DNA of 23,385 nt from Zymomonas sp. (GCA_027489105.1 JAIYAJ010000099.1:1-23385), one strand, 5' to 3'. Positions 1 to 8,100 are shown, counted from the stretch's first letter. The notes: generated by a model not told the origin, from the letters alone. Made by a program: numbers and translations.

Positions 1-10
1 AATCAGCCAT
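1..10 (-). CDS. 5' end of a gene running off the left edge (only 3 codons visible)
   Basis: Read on the minus strand, an ATG at 10-8 opens Met-Ala-Asp and leaves the window. A good Shine-Dalgarno, GAGGAGG, sits about 7 bases upstream, inside the 12-base gap after the kinase stop codon (23-25). The spacing says this gene is co-transcribed, and probably translationally coupled, with the HprK-like kinase. Three codons do not allow identification. In lasso-peptide loci the missing leader peptidase B2 or the exporter would be candidates, but that is inference from context only. Confidence 0.45.
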
Positions 11-22
11 AGACTCGCCTCC

Positions 23-967
23 TCAACCCCGGCTGGCCCAGTGTCTCCTGATCATCGCGACGCTCTCATCGAGGCGATCAAAATCGAGCGGACGACGAAG
101 GTGGAACACCGGAACCTGCGAAAGAAGGCGAGCCGCGTCTCGGGCCACCTGGCCCTCGCGCCCATAAGCCAGCGCCAGCCGCCGCCGGTAGGTGTGATGC
201 AGCAAGGACTGAGCGGCTTCCAGCAGCGGCATCGGCCTGACGCCCGGCGGCGCAGCGGCAGTGGAGTTGGAAAGGATGTATATGCCGCCAAGGGGAGCGT
301 ATTCCTGGACGGCGTGCGAGGTCGCGGCGGGCGTCACGTGAAATTTGTCGATCCGTCGGCGCACGCGATCCCCTACGCCGTCCCGCAAACCGACTTGGTC
401 GATGCTGTCGGGATAGAGGCGGAGGCACCGTCCGTCGGTCAGAACCACGGGCGGGCGCCCGGCGGACTGGTCGATCGAGCAGACATCGTCCGCGAGAAAA
501 GTGGCGCCCGCCTGGACGAGCGCTCCGGCGATCGTGGATTTCCCCGATCCGCTGGCACCGCAGAACAGAAAGGCCCTTCCGTCATGGACCACCGCAGAGG
601 CGTGGAGAAGCATCGCCCCGCGCTGGTACAGGATGGCAGCCATGGCCGTGCCTGTTGCGAAGACCGCGATGTCATCCAAAAATGCGCCAGGCGCCGGGCG
701 CAACATCAATCGGCACCCATCCTCAGAGAGGAACCGCCCGATGCCGGGCAAATCCAGCAGAAAGCTTCTCTGGTTGGCGGTCCAGTTCGGGCCACGATGA
801 GAAAAGTGGGGAAGGCTCTCCGGAGCTTCTCCCAATTCGAAGAGCACGTCGGGTGGACGTAGGTCATCGGAAGGCCTGGAGGTCCGCATCGGCAGTTCGA
901 AGTCGGATCGCACAGTCAAGCCGGACAGCCGGTACTGACGGGGAGGCGGGCGATCGCTATCTGTCAT
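23..967 (-). CDS. HprK-like Ser kinase (putative RiPP-tailoring kinase)
   Basis: 314 aa. The C-terminal half has the HPr kinase fold: a Walker A loop GASGSGKST at residues 137-145, preceded by LHASAV at 121-126 (the conserved HAS motif) and followed by LADD at 158-161, the expected acidic pair. The N-terminal 110 residues are not a classical HprK N-domain, so this is the stand-alone HprK-related class found with PqqD-like and asparagine-synthetase-like proteins, not the PTS regulator. Related kinases in paeninodin-type lasso clusters phosphorylate the C-terminal Ser of the precursor (established for that family). Both precursor peptides in this window end in Ser, so they are the inferred substrates. 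The gene is divergent from precursor 1, with 144 bases between them. ATG at 967 has a weak purine-rich site upstream. The fold is secure; the substrate is inference. Confidence 0.85.
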   Translation of the reverse strand: MTDSDRPPPRQYRLSGLTVRSDFELPMRTSRPSDDLRPPDVLFELGEAPESLPHFSHRGPNWTANQRSFLLDLPGIGRFLSEDGCRLMLRPAPGAFLDDIAVFATGTAMAAILYQRGAMLLHASAVVHDGRAFLFCGASGSGKSTIAGALVQAGATFLADDVCSIDQSAGRPPVVLTDGRCLRLYPDSIDQVGLRDGVGDRVRRRIDKFHVTPAATSHAVQEYAPLGGIYILSNSTAAAPPGVRPMPLLEAAQSLLHHTYRRRLALAYGREGQVARDAARLLSQVPVFHLRRPLDFDRLDESVAMIRRHWASRG

Positions 968-1095
968 CTATTCTCGATGCGAGGCGGGGGCTGCAAAGGC
1001 AAGACTTTCCGTCAGAGAGTTTTTCGACTAAGTGCTGCTCAGTATCGGTAGCGGCATATAGCCGTGGTTTAAGGGCAGACGGCCGAAAGTCGCTT

Positions 1096-1106
1096 GGAAG
1101 AGAGGG
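1096..1106 (+). promoter_or_regulatory. Shine-Dalgarno fixing the start of precursor peptide 1
   Basis: GGAAGAGAGGG lies 5 bases before the ATG at 1112. It decides the start: an in-frame TTG at 1094 overlaps this element and has no site of its own. The 54-residue product is therefore favoured over a 60-residue one. Confidence 0.65.
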
Positions 1107-1111
1107 TTCAC

Positions 1112-1276
1112 ATGGGAAACGACAAGATCAGCGGGCCTCTCTCCGAAGCTGTTGGGAATGATATGCGCAAGCGGTGGTCTGCTCCGGTGATCGAGGATGC
1201 GGACATCAGCGCCATCACCCATGGCGGTGGCAATTCCGGCGTCGAAGGGACTGACTTTCTGAAGGCGGGTTCCTGA
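1112..1276 (+). CDS. Lasso-like RiPP precursor peptide 1
   Basis: 54 aa, hydrophilic, with no membrane segment. The leader carries RWSAPVIEDADISAITH at residues 21-37. Its W22-x-x-P25-x-I27 resembles the YxxPxL recognition motif of lasso leaders, and T36 would be the usual Thr at -2. The predicted core is GGGNSGVEGTDFLKAGS (residues 38-54): Gly at 1, Glu at 8 (an 8-residue G1-E8 macrolactam) and Ser at the C-terminus, where paeninodin-type kinases act. Precursor 2 has the same W-to-T spacing of 14. The gene is divergent from the HprK-like kinase and convergent with a JmjC oxygenase whose stop is 13 bases away. It ends in tandem stops, TGA TAG. An alternative reading is a double-Gly leader cut after G39-G40. 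Being a modified-peptide precursor is well supported by context; the lasso topology is inference. Confidence 0.75.
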   Translation: MGNDKISGPLSEAVGNDMRKRWSAPVIEDADISAITHGGGNSGVEGTDFLKAGS

Positions 1277-1289
1277 TAGCTCTTTGCCT

Positions 1290-2495
1290 TCATACCTGGT
1301 CGGCCGGGCTTCGCAGAAGGACCAGTCCCTTACGCGCTAATTGAACCACAGCCTCCTCGACATTTGGCTCCCCGTCGCTGGCCAGCCGTGCGGCCAGATG
1401 CGCAAGCGTCGGGGCGCCGTCCTTCATTATCTGATCCAGAACGCGGCGCTCGGTTCCCTCCAGGGTCCAGCTCTGCGATCCGGCATTGACCACGAGGCGG
1501 TCGTCGCACGGCTCTTCTTTTTCCTTGTCGACGTCGCTCAGCGGGCGCCGGAGTGTTGGCAGTATAAAGGTTTCTGGGCCCAGTCGCCGATCAGCGCCAA
1601 GGAATCCCGCAGGCATCGGTTCGACGCGTCGGTCGAGAGCCTCGAGGATCTGTTCGAGGTCCAGTCTGTCGACAGCGCGATGCAGGGCCTCGCGGGCATC
1701 TCTCATCCAGGCATCTGACTGCGCGCGCTCGGCCAGGATAGGCAGGTCCTGACGTCCGATAACCTCGCTTTGGCACGCTTCCGCCATTGCCGTCGTGAGC
1801 GCATCAAAGCCGGGCGGAGCGATGCCGATTGTCAGGTGCATGGAGTCCTCGCCCGGCGTGATTTCCGCCGCGTGAATTTCTCCACGGGGGAGGTAAAGGA
1901 TGTCGCCGGGGTCGAGTATGGCCTGCCATTCAGGTTCGCCGAGGGTCTCCGGAACCTTGAAGAGCTTGCGCGACAAGGGAGCCTGCCATGGCTGGCCCCA
2001 ACTGCGCCACAGCTTCCTCCCGTGGAGCTGCAGAACCAGCACATTATGATCGTCCCAGTGCGGCTTGAAGGCGCTGTCGCGACCGAAGCTGGCGTAAAGA
2101 TTGGCCTGAACGCGTGCGCGAAACATGCGCTCTACGATGGCATTCAATCGTCGGATTTCGGCGTCCATCTCGTCGAGCCCGTTGATGACCACACTGACGC
2201 CTTGCCGGGCATAATGGTCGATCGCGGCGGCACGCATGCGCGTGGGGGGCCTTTGCCGCTTGGGCCGGACGATCGTCATTTCGGCCGGCAATATGGCATT
2301 GTTGCGCGCGAATTCGATATCCCCCGCCAAAACCTTGTCGGCGGTGACAAGATCGTTGAACCGCTCCCAGGATATCAGCTTCGCGAATTGCGCGGCACGA
2401 TCGGTGTGGAGCAAGAGGCGCTTGCCGTCTGCCGCCGCAGCGCGCAGCGTCACCGGCTCGTTCGGATGCAGCAGATCGGCAATCGACGTGATCAT
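1290..2495 (-). CDS. JmjC/cupin_4 2-oxoglutarate-Fe(II) oxygenase 1
   Basis: 401 aa. It has the cupin_4 (PF08007) arrangement of ribosomal-oxygenase-type JmjC hydroxylases (YcfD/RoxA, MINA53/NO66). The Fe(II) triad is visible as H146-x-D148 in PHWDDHNVLVLQLHGRKLW and H208 in DPGDILYLPRGEIH. The C-terminal ~65 residues (from about 335) read as a winged-helix-like domain, as in ribosomal oxygenases. The family hydroxylates protein side chains (Arg, His, Asp/Asn). The start at 2495 is chosen because GAGGTG lies about 7 bases upstream; a longer frame to 2561 has a basic, low-complexity N-terminus. It converges on precursor 1 and is a clear paralogue of the oxygenase at 15314-16453, which lies next to precursor 2. 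The inferred role is hydroxylation of the neighbouring peptide. A housekeeping ribosomal oxygenase is less likely, because there are two copies, each beside a precursor. Confidence 0.85.
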   Translation of the reverse strand: MITSIADLLHPNEPVTLRAAAADGKRLLLHTDRAAQFAKLISWERFNDLVTADKVLAGDIEFARNNAILPAEMTIVRPKRQRPPTRMRAAAIDHYARQGVSVVINGLDEMDAEIRRLNAIVERMFRARVQANLYASFGRDSAFKPHWDDHNVLVLQLHGRKLWRSWGQPWQAPLSRKLFKVPETLGEPEWQAILDPGDILYLPRGEIHAAEITPGEDSMHLTIGIAPPGFDALTTAMAEACQSEVIGRQDLPILAERAQSDAWMRDAREALHRAVDRLDLEQILEALDRRVEPMPAGFLGADRRLGPETFILPTLRRPLSDVDKEKEEPCDDRLVVNAGSQSWTLEGTERRVLDQIMKDGAPTLAHLAARLASDGEPNVEEAVVQLARKGLVLLRSPADQV

Positions 2496-2621
2496 GGAGC
2501 ACCTCGGATAATATTTGACGCGCCGTCCGGCTCGTCTTCCGCCCGGTCGCCACCATGCCATAATGCGGTCTCTCGGTTCCTGAAATGGAAGCGTTGCGTC
2601 ATGCCGGCATAGCGTTCAGTT

Positions 2622-3827
2622 TTGAGCTTTCTCGGATTGGGCATCGCGATCGGCATGGCAAGGCGGTTTTGGCACAATCTGCCGTGGGATGGCCAAGGCC
2701 TGGCCCGCGCGAGCGATCCGACACTATATCACCTCCGCTCATGGTCGGCGCGTGCGTGGCGCCGCGAGCGTGCGCCCTCGCTTCACGGGGCCGTCGGTTT
2801 CGCCAGCAAATTTCTGTGGCCCCTGGCAGCGCTCGGCGCGGCGCTGCGTTTCTCGCGGAGGATCGAGGGCGTCGCGCCCGTTCGCTTGTACCGCGATTGC
2901 GTGGCCACGGGCGCGACGCCGCTGGAGGCGCATGTTTGGCGGACGCTACATGCGTCGCCCCATCCGCTGCCCGCCAGGGCGGCTTCGCTGTTGCTGGCCC
3001 GGCTGGGATCGCCCGAGGCGCATCACCTGCTGGCGGACAAGCTCGCCACGGCCGCCGCTCTGGGGGAGGCCGGACTCGCCTTTCCGACTCTTTTCGGCGT
3101 GCTCGAACAAGGCAAGCCGATCGATTTTTCCAGCGCAGCGCTGCCCGACCGCCCTTTGTTCCTGAAACCCCGGCATGGCCATGGCGGCCGGGGCGCTTTT
3201 GCCTTGGACGGGCATGCCGGCGAATGGCGAATCGATGGACAGGCGGTCCCGATGCCGACTTTGCTGGACCGGCTCCAGCGGTCAGTGCGATTTGATGATC
3301 TGTTGGTTCAGGAGCGCCTGACGGCATCCCCCGATCTCGTCGATCTCGCCGTAGCCGACCGGGCGCCGGTGCTGCGGATCGTCACCGGCAGGTGGCCTGG
3401 CGCCGAACCCTTTGTGCATTCCGCGATGCTGACGCTTGGCGTTCCCGGCCAGAATCCCGCGCATTTCCTCGATGGTGCGGTGCACGTGCCGGTCGATGTC
3501 GCGACGGGCCGGATGATGCGAGGTATAAGGCTGTCACGTCCTAACGACAGACTGGATCGGCTGCCTTGGAACGGCGCTGCGCTGAAGGGGCGCGTCTTGC
3601 CGGACTTCGGCCTTGCCTTGGCGGCGGCCCTCCGGGCGATGGACGCACTCCCACCGCTCCCACTGGTTCATTGGGATTTCATCCCGACCGCGAGCGGCCC
3701 CGTGCTTCTCGAAGGCAATAGCAGCGGCAATTGGATTATCGCCACGCTTCCCCAGTTGGAGGGGCCGGTTGCGTGCGATCTCGCCGACATACTCGCCCAA
3801 TGGGTGCCCGACCCGACCCGGCCATGA
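2622..3827 (+). CDS. ATP-grasp protein of the sugar-transfer-associated type
   Basis: 401 aa from a TTG at 2622; an in-frame ATG at 2655 is equally possible, and neither has a good ribosome site. ATP-grasp features are clear: a nucleotide-binding Lys in LFLKPRHGHGGRGAF (K182), the QER segment at 230-232, VHWDF at 349-353 and the Mg-binding LLEGNSSGNW at 362-371 (E364, N366). Overall it resembles PF14397 (sugar-transfer associated ATP-grasp), whose members sit in polysaccharide and peptide-modification loci and are mostly uncharacterised. ATP-grasp enzymes join a carboxylate to an amine or hydroxyl through an acyl phosphate. The gene stands alone between the region A peptide genes and the catabolic block and ends in a hairpin. 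A role in modifying the peptides is possible but unproven. Confidence 0.75.
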   Translation: MSFLGLGIAIGMARRFWHNLPWDGQGLARASDPTLYHLRSWSARAWRRERAPSLHGAVGFASKFLWPLAALGAALRFSRRIEGVAPVRLYRDCVATGATPLEAHVWRTLHASPHPLPARAASLLLARLGSPEAHHLLADKLATAAALGEAGLAFPTLFGVLEQGKPIDFSSAALPDRPLFLKPRHGHGGRGAFALDGHAGEWRIDGQAVPMPTLLDRLQRSVRFDDLLVQERLTASPDLVDLAVADRAPVLRIVTGRWPGAEPFVHSAMLTLGVPGQNPAHFLDGAVHVPVDVATGRMMRGIRLSRPNDRLDRLPWNGAALKGRVLPDFGLALAAALRAMDALPPLPLVHWDFIPTASGPVLLEGNSSGNWIIATLPQLEGPVACDLADILAQWVPDPTRP

Positions 3828-3837
3828 TCCGGGTCGG
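3813..3837 (+). terminator. Hairpin across the ATP-grasp stop codon
   Basis: CCGACCCGG (3813-3821) pairs perfectly with CCGGGTCGG (3829-3837) around a 7-base loop that contains the TGA stop. The 9-bp stem is very GC-rich. There is no U-tract, so it could be a Rho-independent-like terminator, a transcript-end stabiliser or an attenuating structure. Confidence 0.4.
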
Positions 3838-3845
3838 CCGGATAG

Positions 3846-3863
3846 AGCCCCCCCCCCGGGGCT
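3846..3863 (-). terminator. Short inverted repeat around a C10 run, end of the M14 gene
   Basis: AGCCCC (3846-3851) and GGGGCT (3858-3863) flank six further Cs. The outer end touches the last base of the M14 stop codon. It lies between two converging genes. The run of ten Cs (ten Gs on the coding strand of the M14 gene) is also a likely slippage site. Weak terminator candidate. Confidence 0.3.
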
Positions 3864-5686
3864 TATCGTCCAGCCAACTCGCGTCCCACCGGATAGAGCA
3901 GGTAGCGCGCGTCATAATAGCGGGTGTGTGCGTAGAACCAGGTCAGGCGGGCCTGCGGGTCGGCGGCGAAGGCGGGGTCCTCGGCCAGCTTCTTGTCGAA
4001 CGCCGCCTTGAGCGCCGGATCGCGCTGCAGCATCGCGTCGGCCATCGGCGCGATGACATAGCCCTCGATATATTCGGTCCGCTGGAGCAGCGCGGGGAAG
4101 AAGCCCCAGGTGAAGAGCGAGTCCTCGCCCTGCGGCTCTAGCAGCATCGTCGCCAGCGCGCCGAGCGGCTGGTCGGTCGGCACGCGCACCGATCCGGCGG
4201 GGTAGGTTTCCTGCCGCCGTTCATGCGCGAAGCCGGCGGCGTGGACCATGACGCGGCCCTCGGTCGGGGTGGCATCGAGCTTGGGATCGGCCACGCGGAT
4301 CATGTCGACGTCCACCGTGCGCGGGGCGTCGATCGTCTCCATCTGGATACCGTGGCGACGCAGCCGGTCGATCACCTCGCGGTCGACCGCCGATACCCAA
4401 TAGGCGGCCGGCGGCGTCACGGTCACGTCGGCTTCGGAGCCGTAGAGCGGCACGACCGCTGCCGGGGCGGGCTTGGCGAGCCAGCGCACTTCCTCGGCGC
4501 CCGACGCCGGCGAGGTGTAATAGTCCGCCTGCATCGGCAGGAAGTCGATGGTGCGGACCGGATCTGCCTTTCCCTTCCAGGCGATCACCTCGGGGCCGGT
4601 CGCCTTGCGGTCGGCAGCGATCGCGGCCTTCAGCGCGGCGCCGTCGCTGGCGAGCGTCTTCAGCGTCTGTTCGAGCAGCACATAGGTGCCGAGCACGCGG
4701 CGGCCGAAGGGCTTGAGAGAGTGGTTCTCGACCAGCACCGCCGGCATGTGCCGCAGGTCGCCATAGCCGTGCGAAAAGCGTGCCGGAAAGGCGGGCAGCA
4801 TCAGGCCCTTTTCGGGATGGCGATCGTCGGCGGCGAGGATCAGCGGTCCGGGGACATGGCCCGCACCCTTCAGCCCGGCATTGGCCTGGTCGCGATAGAC
4901 GTTCTCGAACCAGCGGTTGATCGCGGGCGACTTCGTATATTGCGGCTCCTGCCAGCCGAAGGTGATGTCATATTGGAAGTCGAGCCCGTCGGAGACGTGG
5001 AGGTCCATGTAGAGCGTCGGATCGAACCGGTTGAACAGCCCCAGCATCGCCTGCATCTCCGGCGCGTCGGCCTTGATGTAGTCGCGGTTCAGGTTGATGT
5101 TCTGCGCGGTCGTGCGCCAACCCTGCGACACCGGCCCGCGCTGGTTGGGGCGGTTATAGGCCGAGCTGCGCTCATGCCCGTCGAGATTGAAGATCGGCAC
5201 GAACGCGAAGTTGACGCGGTCGAGCAGCCCGTCCTTGCCGCGCAGCGCGATGTCGCGCAGCAGCATCATGCCGGCATCCTTGCCGTCGATCTCGCCCGAA
5301 TGGATGCCCGCCTGCACCAGCAGCAGCGGCTTGGCCGGATCGAGCGTGGCGCCGTCCTTGCTGGCGACGACCAGCAGCATGTCGCGGCCCTGCGGCGTCT
5401 TCGCGAAGCGTTCGACGCGGATCAGCGGCGAGGCGGCAGCGAGCCGGTCGAGATAGGCTGCGGTCTCGGCATAGGTCGCGGTTGCCGTCAGTCCGCTTTT
5501 CTCGGCGGGCGTGATCCACGGGTCGGACGGCTTGACGGCCAGCTTCTCGCTCTTGCCGTGCCACGCCGGAACCGGCGGCAGGGGCGCCCGATCGAGATCT
5601 ATGGCCGGCGTGGCCGCAAGGGCAGCGCTTGCCAGGGTCGAAGCGGCGACGAGGAGCGAAAGGAGGAAGCGCTGATCGGTCTTCAT
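3863..5686 (-). CDS. Secreted M14-family zinc metallocarboxypeptidase
   Basis: 607 aa from the ATG at 5686, chosen because it opens a clear signal peptide (MKTDQRFLLS then a hydrophobic stretch to about residue 25); a longer frame to 5752 would bury it. M14 zinc ligands are seen as H129 and E132 in QAGIHSGEIDGKDAG, followed by NLNRDYIKADAPE (198-210, substrate-binding N-R) and H230 in LYMDLHVSDG. A late LVENHSLKPFGRR segment probably supplies the catalytic Glu region. The protein is longer than single-domain carboxypeptidases, with an extra C-terminal ~250 residues. It is periplasmic or exported and removes C-terminal residues from peptides. It follows the TonB receptor gene on the same strand after a 185-base gap holding a hairpin. 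It could supply peptide nitrogen; a link to the RiPPs is speculative. Confidence 0.85.
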   Translation of the reverse strand: MKTDQRFLLSLLVAASTLASAALAATPAIDLDRAPLPPVPAWHGKSEKLAVKPSDPWITPAEKSGLTATATYAETAAYLDRLAAASPLIRVERFAKTPQGRDMLLVVASKDGATLDPAKPLLLVQAGIHSGEIDGKDAGMMLLRDIALRGKDGLLDRVNFAFVPIFNLDGHERSSAYNRPNQRGPVSQGWRTTAQNINLNRDYIKADAPEMQAMLGLFNRFDPTLYMDLHVSDGLDFQYDITFGWQEPQYTKSPAINRWFENVYRDQANAGLKGAGHVPGPLILAADDRHPEKGLMLPAFPARFSHGYGDLRHMPAVLVENHSLKPFGRRVLGTYVLLEQTLKTLASDGAALKAAIAADRKATGPEVIAWKGKADPVRTIDFLPMQADYYTSPASGAEEVRWLAKPAPAAVVPLYGSEADVTVTPPAAYWVSAVDREVIDRLRRHGIQMETIDAPRTVDVDMIRVADPKLDATPTEGRVMVHAAGFAHERRQETYPAGSVRVPTDQPLGALATMLLEPQGEDSLFTWGFFPALLQRTEYIEGYVIAPMADAMLQRDPALKAAFDKKLAEDPAFAADPQARLTWFYAHTRYYDARYLLYPVGRELAGR

Positions 5687-5817
5687 CGGCGTCGGGGTCC
5701 TTCGGGCAAGCTGGCGGAGCGGAGCCGCTATCGATGTCTGCACGCATAGCATGACGGGGTCATGCAGGTGGAAGAGGGTAATGGAAGGGCGTTCCCTGTC
5801 GGGAGTCCCAAACGCAT

Positions 5818-5853
5818 CCGGCCCGCCGCCGCTGGAAGGCGACGACAGGCCGG
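5818..5853 (-). terminator. Hairpin downstream of the TonB-dependent receptor
   Basis: Outer arms CCGGCC (5818-5823) and GGCCGG (5848-5853) are complementary. Inside them a GC-rich 7-bp stem closes with one G-U pair and a small bulge on one side. It lies 19 bases beyond the receptor stop codon and so probably ends or attenuates that transcript before the M14 gene. There is no U-tract. Confidence 0.4.
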
Positions 5854-5871
5854 TACGGGCATATCAGCGGA

Positions 5872-8100
5872 TCAGAACTTCCACGTCACGCGGGTGCCGA
5901 TGTTGCGCACCGACGGCTCGACATAGAGGCCGCCCGCGAACGCCTTTTCATAGGCATTGGTGAAGTACTTGTTCTTGAACACATTCTCCACGAAGGCCTG
6001 TACCTCGACATTGCCGTGGGTGAAGCCGGCGCGCAGGTTCCACTGGTTGAAGGCGGGCACCTTGTACGGCCAGATGTTGTACAGGAGCGCGGCCTTGTCC
6101 GAGTAGATCGAGCTGCGATAGACCCACTCTGCACGAACGAAGCTGTCGAAGCCTTCCGCCGGGGTGAAGTTGTACTCGCCGAAGCCGCTCAGCGTCCACT
6201 TGGGCGAGTTCGGCATGCGCCGGCCCGACAGGTCGATGACCCGGCCGTCGATGAAGGCATTCTCATATTTGCGGAATTCCGCGCTGAGATAGCCGACGGT
6301 GCCGCCCATCTGCAGGTCGCGGGTCAGCTTGAACGTCGCATCCGCCTCGGCGCCGTAGCTGCGCGCCTTGGCCGCATTCTCGATGCCCGAGATGAAGGTG
6401 ATGTTGCCGGCTGCGTCGGCGCGGGCCACCGCGAACTCGGTCTGGAGGTTCTTCCAGTCCATGTAGAAGGCGGCGACGTTGAACAGCAGGCGGCGATCGA
6501 AGGCCTGCGTCTTGAAGCCGACCTCATAGTTCCACAGGCTTTCCGGCGCATAGGAGGTGTCGTTGACCAACGGGTTGATCTGGACGCCCCCCGCCTTGAA
6601 GCCGCGCGAGACGGTTGCGTAGAGGTTGGTGCGATCGGCCAGCTCATAGGCGACGGTCACGCGCGGCGAGAAATTGTTGAAGCTCGCGCTGTCGTCGACC
6701 ACGCCGTTGACGCCGCCGGTCGAGGTGTTGAGCTGGGCTACGGTCACCTTTTCGTGGGTGTAGCGGCCGCCGAGCGTCACCGACAAAGCGTCGTTCAGCT
6801 TGTACACGCCTTCGCCGAAGATCGCCCAGCTCTCGGACTTGCCGCGGTTCTGGGTCGAGGTGATCTGCAGGTCGGCGGGCAGACCGAAGGGGTTGTCTGT
6901 GCCGGTGAAGGTGAACTGATTGATGTTGCCCTTGTCGGTCGCATAGAGCGCGCCGATGGTCCAGCTGAGCGGGCTGCCATTGTCGTTCGACTGCAGACGG
7001 ACTTCCTGGCTGAACGAAGACCGGCTGATCGGCTTGGTCTCGTAATAATAGTCCTTGCTCGACCCGTCGATGTCACCCTGCAGGAACTGCTTGGAGTGGA
7101 TGTAGCCGGTGATGCTGGTCAGCGTCGCGAAGTCGAAGTCCCACTTCGCGCGGCCGGTGAAGTAATAGAACTCCGTGCCGATCTTCTGCGGGCGGTTGAA
7201 GTTCACCTTGTTGTCGTTGTCGGGGAAGAAGCCGACGCCGTCCGGATCGGCGACCGGGTTGGTCACGCCCGGATAGACGACCTGCAGCGCGGTGTAGCCG
7301 AGCACGCCCGAGGGCACACCGACGCGCATGCCGACATTTTCCTTGGTGTAGACGCCGGTCAGGTCGACCGTGAGGCGGTCGGTCGGCGTCAGGCGCAGCA
7401 TCGCCTTGCCATATTTATAGTCGGAGTCGTTGCCGCCGCCGATCGGGTTGATGTTCTTGATGTTGCCGTCGCTCTTCGACAGGCGGCCGACCACGCGGAT
7501 CGCGGCCTTGTCGGTGACGATCGGAACGTTGACGACGCCGTGCACGTCGAGCGTGTCGAAGCTCGAATAGCCGATCGAGCCTTCGCCCTCGAACTCCTGG
7601 GTGTTCGCCTGCTTGGTCGTGATGTTGATCGCGCCGCCGACCGAGTTGCGGCCGAAATAGGTGCCCTGCGGGCCGCGCAGCCCTTCGATACGGTCGATGT
7701 CGACGATCTCGGGGTTCACGGTGCCGGTCGAGACGTTGAACTCGTCGATGTAGAAGCCGAAGGTGCTCGTCCTCGGGATCGCGTCGGCGCTCAGCTGGTT
7801 GGTGATGCCGCGGATGCTGATTTCCTTGCGGTCGCGCGCACCGGTCGAGGTGAAGCTGACGTTCGGCGTCTGCGAGAAATAGTCGTCGATGCCCTGGACG
7901 TTCTGGCGCGTGATCGCCTTGTCGTCGAACACGGTCAGGCTGATCGGCACGTCGGTGGCGAGCTGCTGGCGGCGCTGCGCAGTGACGACGATGTCGCCAT
8001 CGGCCGCATTGGCTGCGGCGTCGGCGGCGGTCTGCGCCATCACGGGCGCGCCAAAGGATATTCCGGCCAGCAGCAGCTGGACGAAGGCAGAGCGTTTCAT
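5872..8100 (-). CDS. TonB-dependent outer-membrane receptor
   Basis: 742 aa. A signal peptide (MKRSAFVQLLLAGISFGAPV, cleavage near residue 22) is followed by a TonB-box-like segment DGDIVVTAQRR, then a plug domain (about 50-160: VPISLTVFDDKAI, ISIRGIT, IDRIEGLRGPQGTYFGRNSVGGAINI) and a long beta-barrel ending in RVTWKF, with the terminal Phe typical of barrels. Its style (IVVTAQRR, GPQGTLFGRN-type plug) is that of the large sphingomonad receptor set thought to take up hydrophobic or aromatic compounds, siderophores or oligomers. It has no FecA-type N-terminal signalling extension. AAGGGA sits about 5 bases before the ATG. It lies downstream of the NTF2-like gene (78-base gap) and upstream of the M14 gene, probably one transcription unit. 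The substrate cannot be told from sequence; the nearby Rieske oxygenase suggests an aromatic. Confidence 0.93.
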   Translation of the reverse strand: MKRSAFVQLLLAGISFGAPVMAQTAADAAANAADGDIVVTAQRRQQLATDVPISLTVFDDKAITRQNVQGIDDYFSQTPNVSFTSTGARDRKEISIRGITNQLSADAIPRTSTFGFYIDEFNVSTGTVNPEIVDIDRIEGLRGPQGTYFGRNSVGGAINITTKQANTQEFEGEGSIGYSSFDTLDVHGVVNVPIVTDKAAIRVVGRLSKSDGNIKNINPIGGGNDSDYKYGKAMLRLTPTDRLTVDLTGVYTKENVGMRVGVPSGVLGYTALQVVYPGVTNPVADPDGVGFFPDNDNKVNFNRPQKIGTEFYYFTGRAKWDFDFATLTSITGYIHSKQFLQGDIDGSSKDYYYETKPISRSSFSQEVRLQSNDNGSPLSWTIGALYATDKGNINQFTFTGTDNPFGLPADLQITSTQNRGKSESWAIFGEGVYKLNDALSVTLGGRYTHEKVTVAQLNTSTGGVNGVVDDSASFNNFSPRVTVAYELADRTNLYATVSRGFKAGGVQINPLVNDTSYAPESLWNYEVGFKTQAFDRRLLFNVAAFYMDWKNLQTEFAVARADAAGNITFISGIENAAKARSYGAEADATFKLTRDLQMGGTVGYLSAEFRKYENAFIDGRVIDLSGRRMPNSPKWTLSGFGEYNFTPAEGFDSFVRAEWVYRSSIYSDKAALLYNIWPYKVPAFNQWNLRAGFTHGNVEVQAFVENVFKNKYFTNAYEKAFAGGLYVEPSVRNIGTRVTWKF

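Noticed and set aside
1290..2495. Calling the oxygenase a housekeeping ribosomal protein hydroxylase (RoxA)
   Set aside because: The fold matches, but there are two diverged copies, each adjacent to a precursor peptide and not to ribosomal genes, so I did not transfer the name.
2496..2561. Longer N-terminus for JmjC oxygenase 1
   Set aside because: The extension is basic and low complexity. The ATG at 2495 has a proper ribosome site and its N-terminus matches that of the second oxygenase (ITSIADLL / ISGLSDLL).
4223..5749. 508-codon open frame antisense to the M14 peptidase
   Set aside because: It mirrors the codon structure of a clearly functional metallopeptidase gene and has no family features.
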